Assembly: GCA_963762205.1 (NCBI GenBank)
Contig: CAVXJZ010000006.1
Location: 310,001 to 374,000, forward strand
Source: VRUE01 sp963762205
Lineage (GTDB): Bacteria; Actinomycetota; Thermoleophilia; Solirubrobacterales; 70-9
Length of the DNA stretch: 64,000 nt
Direction of reading: 5' to 3'
The notes under the pieces are model-generated. The model was not told where the DNA came from. It made no database searches and worked only from the letters and a program-made list of their open reading frames with translations. Shown piece by piece: positions 61,052-64,000 of this stretch. The translations under genes and the position numbers were made by a program. Position 1 is the stretch's first letter. Every line of letters starts with the position of its first letter.

Positions 61052-61054
61052 GCT
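61049..61054 (+). promoter_or_regulatory. -10-like TAGGCT for the dehydrogenase at 61062
   Basis: TAGGCT shares its first three bases with the preceding stop codon and ends 7 bases before GTG 61062. Confidence 0.35.
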
Positions 61055-61061
61055 CAGGGCA

Positions 61062-62078
61062 GTGGCCGATGAGCCAAAGACGGTCCTCGTCACCGGCGGC
61101 TCGGGCTTTCTCGGAAGCTGGTGCGCGATCGAGCTGCTGCGCCGAGGGCATCGTGTGCGGACGACCGTGCGTGACCTCGGGCGGGAGGCGGAGGTGCGCG
61201 CCGCGATCGGCTCCCAGGTCGATCCGAGCGGGCGGCTCGAGCTCCTTGCCGCCGACCTCGGCGACGACGCCGGCTGGGAGGAGGCGGCCCGTGGCTGCGA
61301 CCGCGTTCTCCACGTCGCCTCGCCGTTCCCGCCGCAGCAGCCGAAGGACCCCGACGAGCTGATCGTCCCGGCCCGCGACGGCACCCGGCGGGTCCTGCGC
61401 GCCGCGCTCGCGGCCGGCGTCGAGCGGGTCGTCCTCACCTCCTCGGTCGCCGCGGTCGGCGGCGGCGCCAAGCCCACTGAGACGCCGCTCGACGAGCGCG
61501 ACTGGACTGACCTCGCCAACCCCCGGCTCTCGCCCTACGTGAGGTCGAAGACGGTCGCCGAGCGGGCGGCCTGGGAACTGGTCGCCGAGGCGGGCGAGCG
61601 GGAGCGCCTCGCGGTCGTCAACCCGGGCGCGATCCTCGGCCCGGCGCTCAGCAGGGACCGCTCGTTCTCGCTCGAGGCGATCGAGAGGCTGCTGAAGGGG
61701 ATGCCGGGCGTGCCGCGAATCGGCTTCAGCTTCGTCGACGTCCGCGACGTCGCGGACCTCCAGATCCGGGCGATGAGCACGCCGGAGGCCGGCGGCGAGC
61801 GCTTCGTCGCGGTCGGCAAGTTCGCCTGGATGGAGGAGGTTGCGGCGATCCTCCGCGAGCGGCTCGGCGAGGACGCCGCCAAGGTGCCGACCCGCAGGGT
61901 GCCGAACCTGCTGGTGAGGGCGATGGGGGTCTTCGACCCCGGCGTGCGCTCGATCGTCGGCCAGCTCGGCCAGCGCAGCAACTACTCCAGCGAGAAGGCC
62001 AGGGAGAGGCTCGGCTGGCGGACGCGCGGGCTCGAGGAGACGGTCGTCGACACCGCCCGCAGCATGCTCGAGGATTGA
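61062..62078 (+). CDS. NAD-dependent epimerase/dehydratase (dihydroflavonol reductase-like)
   Basis: This 338-residue extended SDR has VLVTGGSGFLGSWCAIELLR, an Arg-rich strand end (TTVRDLGRE) that favours NADPH, VLHVASPFPPQ, VLTSSVAAVGG and catalytic YVRSKTVAERAAWELV. The pattern is that of dihydroflavonol/cinnamoyl-CoA reductases and bacterial aldehyde reductases of that group. The start is GTG. The desaturase gene follows within 14 bases, so they are probably co-transcribed. The bacterial substrate is unknown. Confidence 0.82.
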   Translation: MADEPKTVLVTGGSGFLGSWCAIELLRRGHRVRTTVRDLGREAEVRAAIGSQVDPSGRLELLAADLGDDAGWEEAARGCDRVLHVASPFPPQQPKDPDELIVPARDGTRRVLRAALAAGVERVVLTSSVAAVGGGAKPTETPLDERDWTDLANPRLSPYVRSKTVAERAAWELVAEAGERERLAVVNPGAILGPALSRDRSFSLEAIERLLKGMPGVPRIGFSFVDVRDVADLQIRAMSTPEAGGERFVAVGKFAWMEEVAAILRERLGEDAAKVPTRRVPNLLVRAMGVFDPGVRSIVGQLGQRSNYSSEKARERLGWRTRGLEETVVDTARSMLED

Positions 62079-62091
62079 TGACGGTCACCCG

Positions 62092-63000
62092 ATGCAGGTG
62101 ACGCAGAGCCCGCTGACCCGAACGGTGATCCCGGACCCGCAGGAGCGGGTCCCGCCCGTCGCCTGGCCGACCGTGGCCCTGTTCTTCGCGAGCCTCGGTC
62201 TCGCCGCCGCCTCGACCGCGCTCGGCCTCGATGGAACGCTTCCGGTGCCGGTCTCGGTCTCCCTCAACGCCGTCGCCGCCTACCTCTTCTTCACCGTCTC
62301 CCACGACGCCGCCCATCAGGCAGCCTCGTCGAACCCGACCCTGAATCGCTGGATCGGCCGCCTCTCAACGCCCTTCTTCACACCCGCGGCGAGCTTCTCG
62401 GCCTGGCGCTTCATCCACATGCAGCACCACCGCTTCACGAACCACGACGACGGCTCGGACCCCGACGACTACACGATGGCCGGGCCGGCCTGGCAGCGGC
62501 CACTGCGCTGGGCGACCGTCGACCTCGCCTACCTGTCCTTCTACCTGCGCCGGGTCGGCGAGCGGCCCCGCTCCGAGCTGGTCGAGTGGGCGGCGCAGAC
62601 GGCGCTCGTGACCGGGCTGCTGGGGCTGGCGATCGCCGGCGGCGCCCTGGGCGACCTCCTCGTCTACGTGGTTCTCCCACAGCGCCTGGCGATCGTCTGG
62701 CTCGCCTTCGCCTTCGACTACCTGCCCCACCACGGGCTCCGCCTGCGCCCCTCCGAGGACCGCCTGAAGACGACCCGCAACCGGGTCGGCGGCGAGCGCT
62801 GGCTCTCCCCCCTTCTGCTCTACCAGAACTACCACCTGGTCCATCACCTGCATCCGCTGGTCCCCTTCTACCGCTACCTGCGGGTCTGGCGCCGCAACGA
62901 GGAGGCCTATCTGGAAGGCGGCCCTGAGCTCTCCACCGTGCGCGGCCGGCGGCTCACGGTGGAGGAGTACCGCGCCCTACGCGACATCGCCGAGCACTAG
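62092..63000 (+). CDS. Fatty acid desaturase/beta-carotene hydroxylase family protein
   Basis: This 302-residue di-iron membrane enzyme has the three histidine boxes HDAAHQ, HMQHHRFTNHDD and HLVHHLHP, plus an extra DYLPHHG, and about four membrane helices (WPTVALFFASLGLAAAS, VSLNAVAAYLFFTV and two in the middle). It would desaturate or hydroxylate a lipid or carotenoid using oxygen. ATG 62092 lies 13 bases after the dehydrogenase stop. The choice between desaturase and carotenoid hydroxylase is open. Confidence 0.85.
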   Translation: MQVTQSPLTRTVIPDPQERVPPVAWPTVALFFASLGLAAASTALGLDGTLPVPVSVSLNAVAAYLFFTVSHDAAHQAASSNPTLNRWIGRLSTPFFTPAASFSAWRFIHMQHHRFTNHDDGSDPDDYTMAGPAWQRPLRWATVDLAYLSFYLRRVGERPRSELVEWAAQTALVTGLLGLAIAGGALGDLLVYVVLPQRLAIVWLAFAFDYLPHHGLRLRPSEDRLKTTRNRVGGERWLSPLLLYQNYHLVHHLHPLVPFYRYLRVWRRNEEAYLEGGPELSTVRGRRLTVEEYRALRDIAEH

Positions 63001-63061
63001 CGCCAGACCGTCGGCGCGGTGGGACGAACGGGAGGCGAAATCGACGGGTCGGGGACGATGC

Positions 63062-63213
63062 GGTCCCTTCGGCGGCTTCAAGCAGTCGGGCCTCGGCCGC
63101 GAGCTGGGCCGCGAGGGCCTGGAGGCGTTCCAGGGGACCAAGCACGTCAATGAGAGCGCATCGAGCGCAAGGAATGGTGGTACCCCTACCGCGGGTACGG
63201 GGTCAGCCGCTGA
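63062..63213 (+). pseudogene. Aldehyde dehydrogenase C-terminal remnant, frameshifted
   Basis: The reading GPFGGFKQSGLGRELGREGL then EAFQGTKHVN is the conserved C-terminal block of aldehyde dehydrogenases. About 10 codons later the usual ending RIERKEWWYPYRGYGVSR with stop TGA 63211 is found in another frame, so the fragment is both truncated and shifted near 63155. Nothing upstream in 63001-63061 resembles the rest of the enzyme. It overlaps the end of the convergent permease gene by 11 bases. This is a decayed gene, most like the betaine-aldehyde or succinic-semialdehyde dehydrogenase groups. Confidence 0.75.
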
Positions 63214-64000
63214 CCCGCGCGCCCGGCCTGCCCTTGGCGACCCACGCGCGCCAGAGGTAGGCGCCGACGCACAGCGAGGCGAGCAGTGCGATCGCCGAGT
63301 CGAGCCGGGTCAGGTTGAGGGCGAGCACCAGCGCCACCAGCGCCGCGCCGAGCAGGTTCGCCGCTGCGGCCCGGCGCCTCCCGTCGCCGAGCGAGAGGCG
63401 CGCGCAGGCCAGGGTCGCGGCGAGGAAGCTGGCGAACACCGAGACGGCGTAGAAGTGGACCAGGGCCTGCTCGTCCCCGCCCGCGGGAACGATCATCGCC
63501 GTCGCGAGGATGAGCACGACAAGGACCCCCCAGTGCGAGACGAGGTTCCGGTTCTCGCGCCGCAGGGGCTCCGGGAGGAGCCCCTGCTCGCCGTCGGAGC
63601 CGACCGTCGCGAGCGCCTTCAGCACCCCCGAGCCGGCGAGGAAGGAGGAGGCGGCGGCGGCGAGCAGGAGCAGCGCGCTGAGCAGCTGAAAGCCGCCGAA
63701 GGCGGCGCCGTCGCCGAGCGCCCTCCTGGCGATGTCGGCGAGCAGAGTCGAGTCGGCGCCGGGGACGCCGACCCCGAGCCGGATCGTCAGCCCGGCGATC
63801 GCCAGGGTCAGCGTCCCGACGATCGCGACCATCAGCCAGAGGGTGCCGCGCCCGAAACGACGGCGGCCGTCCTCGCCGAGCTGCGGCAGCTCGGCGATCG
63901 CGTTGGACGGCGCCTCGACGCCGGTGGCCAGGGCCATGCCCAGCGGGAACGCCAGCAGGACGGCGCCCAGCGAGACGTCGGCCAGCAGCGGGCCGCCGCC
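63203..64000 (-). CDS. APC-superfamily amino acid permease, C-terminal part
   Basis: The frame is open from the right edge to 63203, giving about 265 residues of a membrane protein. Hydrophobic segments include LGAVLLAFPLGMALATGVEA, LWLMVAIVGTLTLAIAGLTI, LLSALLLLAAAASSFLAGSG and ANLLGAALVALVLALNL. GVEAPSNAIAELPQ resembles the helix 6 region of APC-type transporters. The N-terminal half lies outside the window. An internal ATG at 63937 is not a likely start because the upstream residues (PLLADVSLGAVLLAFPLG) continue a helix. Confidence 0.75.
   Translation of the reverse strand, partial: GGGPLLADVSLGAVLLAFPLGMALATGVEAPSNAIAELPQLGEDGRRRFGRGTLWLMVAIVGTLTLAIAGLTIRLGVGVPGADSTLLADIARRALGDGAAFGGFQLLSALLLLAAAASSFLAGSGVLKALATVGSDGEQGLLPEPLRRENRNLVSHWGVLVVLILATAMIVPAGGDEQALVHFYAVSVFASFLAATLACARLSLGDGRRRAAAANLLGAALVALVLALNLTRLDSAIALLASLCVGAYLWRAWVAKGRPGARVSG

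Overview
The window is one continuous, very GC-rich and gene-dense stretch of bacterial chromosome. It reads as an actinobacterium, probably class Thermoleophilia (Solirubrobacterales-like). The reasons are ergothioneine genes egtB/egtD, an F420-type luciferase-like oxidoreductase, a split three-subunit proton-translocating transhydrogenase, KorAB 2-oxoacid:ferredoxin oxidoreductase, an ECF42 sigma factor with its YCII partner, and many start codons placed 6-9 bases after a TANNNT box, as in leaderless actinobacterial mRNAs. The taxonomic placement is an inference from gene content only. I found no rRNA, tRNA, CRISPR array, insertion sequence or prophage.

Layout. 1-6.1 kb: ergothioneine synthesis (egtB, egtD cut by the edge), an SDR across a large palindrome, a frameshifted exported protein, and the transhydrogenase operon. 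6.1-14 kb: LLM oxidoreductase, a frameshifted CtpE-like P-type ATPase, and a lipid/CoA cluster (thioesterase, Baeyer-Villiger-type monooxygenase, crotonase, thiolase). 14-18.7 kb: small membrane protein, DUF5679 protein, ECF sigma with anti-sigma, PAS protein, MBL hydrolase and HD hydrolase. 18.7-27.7 kb: methylthio-nucleoside phosphorylase plus MTA/SAH deaminase, an OpuC-type betaine ABC transporter (one permease frameshifted), a MarR-controlled MFS exporter, and ahcY.

27.8-39.6 kb: ion channel, an AbiEi/DUF559 gene flanked by two copies of a palindromic repeat, acsA, NlpC/P60 hydrolase, SHOCT protein, cupredoxin, rRNA/tRNA methyltransferase, glyoxalase, class A PBP, and acyl-reductase/SDR genes. 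39.6-50.2 kb: PII-Amt, ECF42-YCII, an ABC-2 exporter, a multiply frameshifted beta-propeller gene, 5'-3' exonuclease, small carbonic anhydrase and korAB. 50.3-54.1 kb: DUF3307 protein, CHASE2-adenylate cyclase, and an MFS transporter fused to a cyclic-nucleotide-binding domain, all overlapping. 54.1-64 kb: lipoprotein cupredoxin, SpoIIE-type phosphatase, YihY protein, carboxyltransferase, crotonase, the third palindromic repeat copy, DUF2855 protein, a dehydrogenase, a desaturase, an aldehyde dehydrogenase remnant and a truncated amino-acid permease.

The most attractive candidate systems are the cyclase plus cNMP-binding transporter operon (50286-54111), which looks like a self-contained sense-signal-transport unit, and the palindrome-flanked AbiEi/DUF559 gene (28672-29646). 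The window also holds several apparent frameshifts. They could be real decay or consensus indels, and raw reads are needed to tell.
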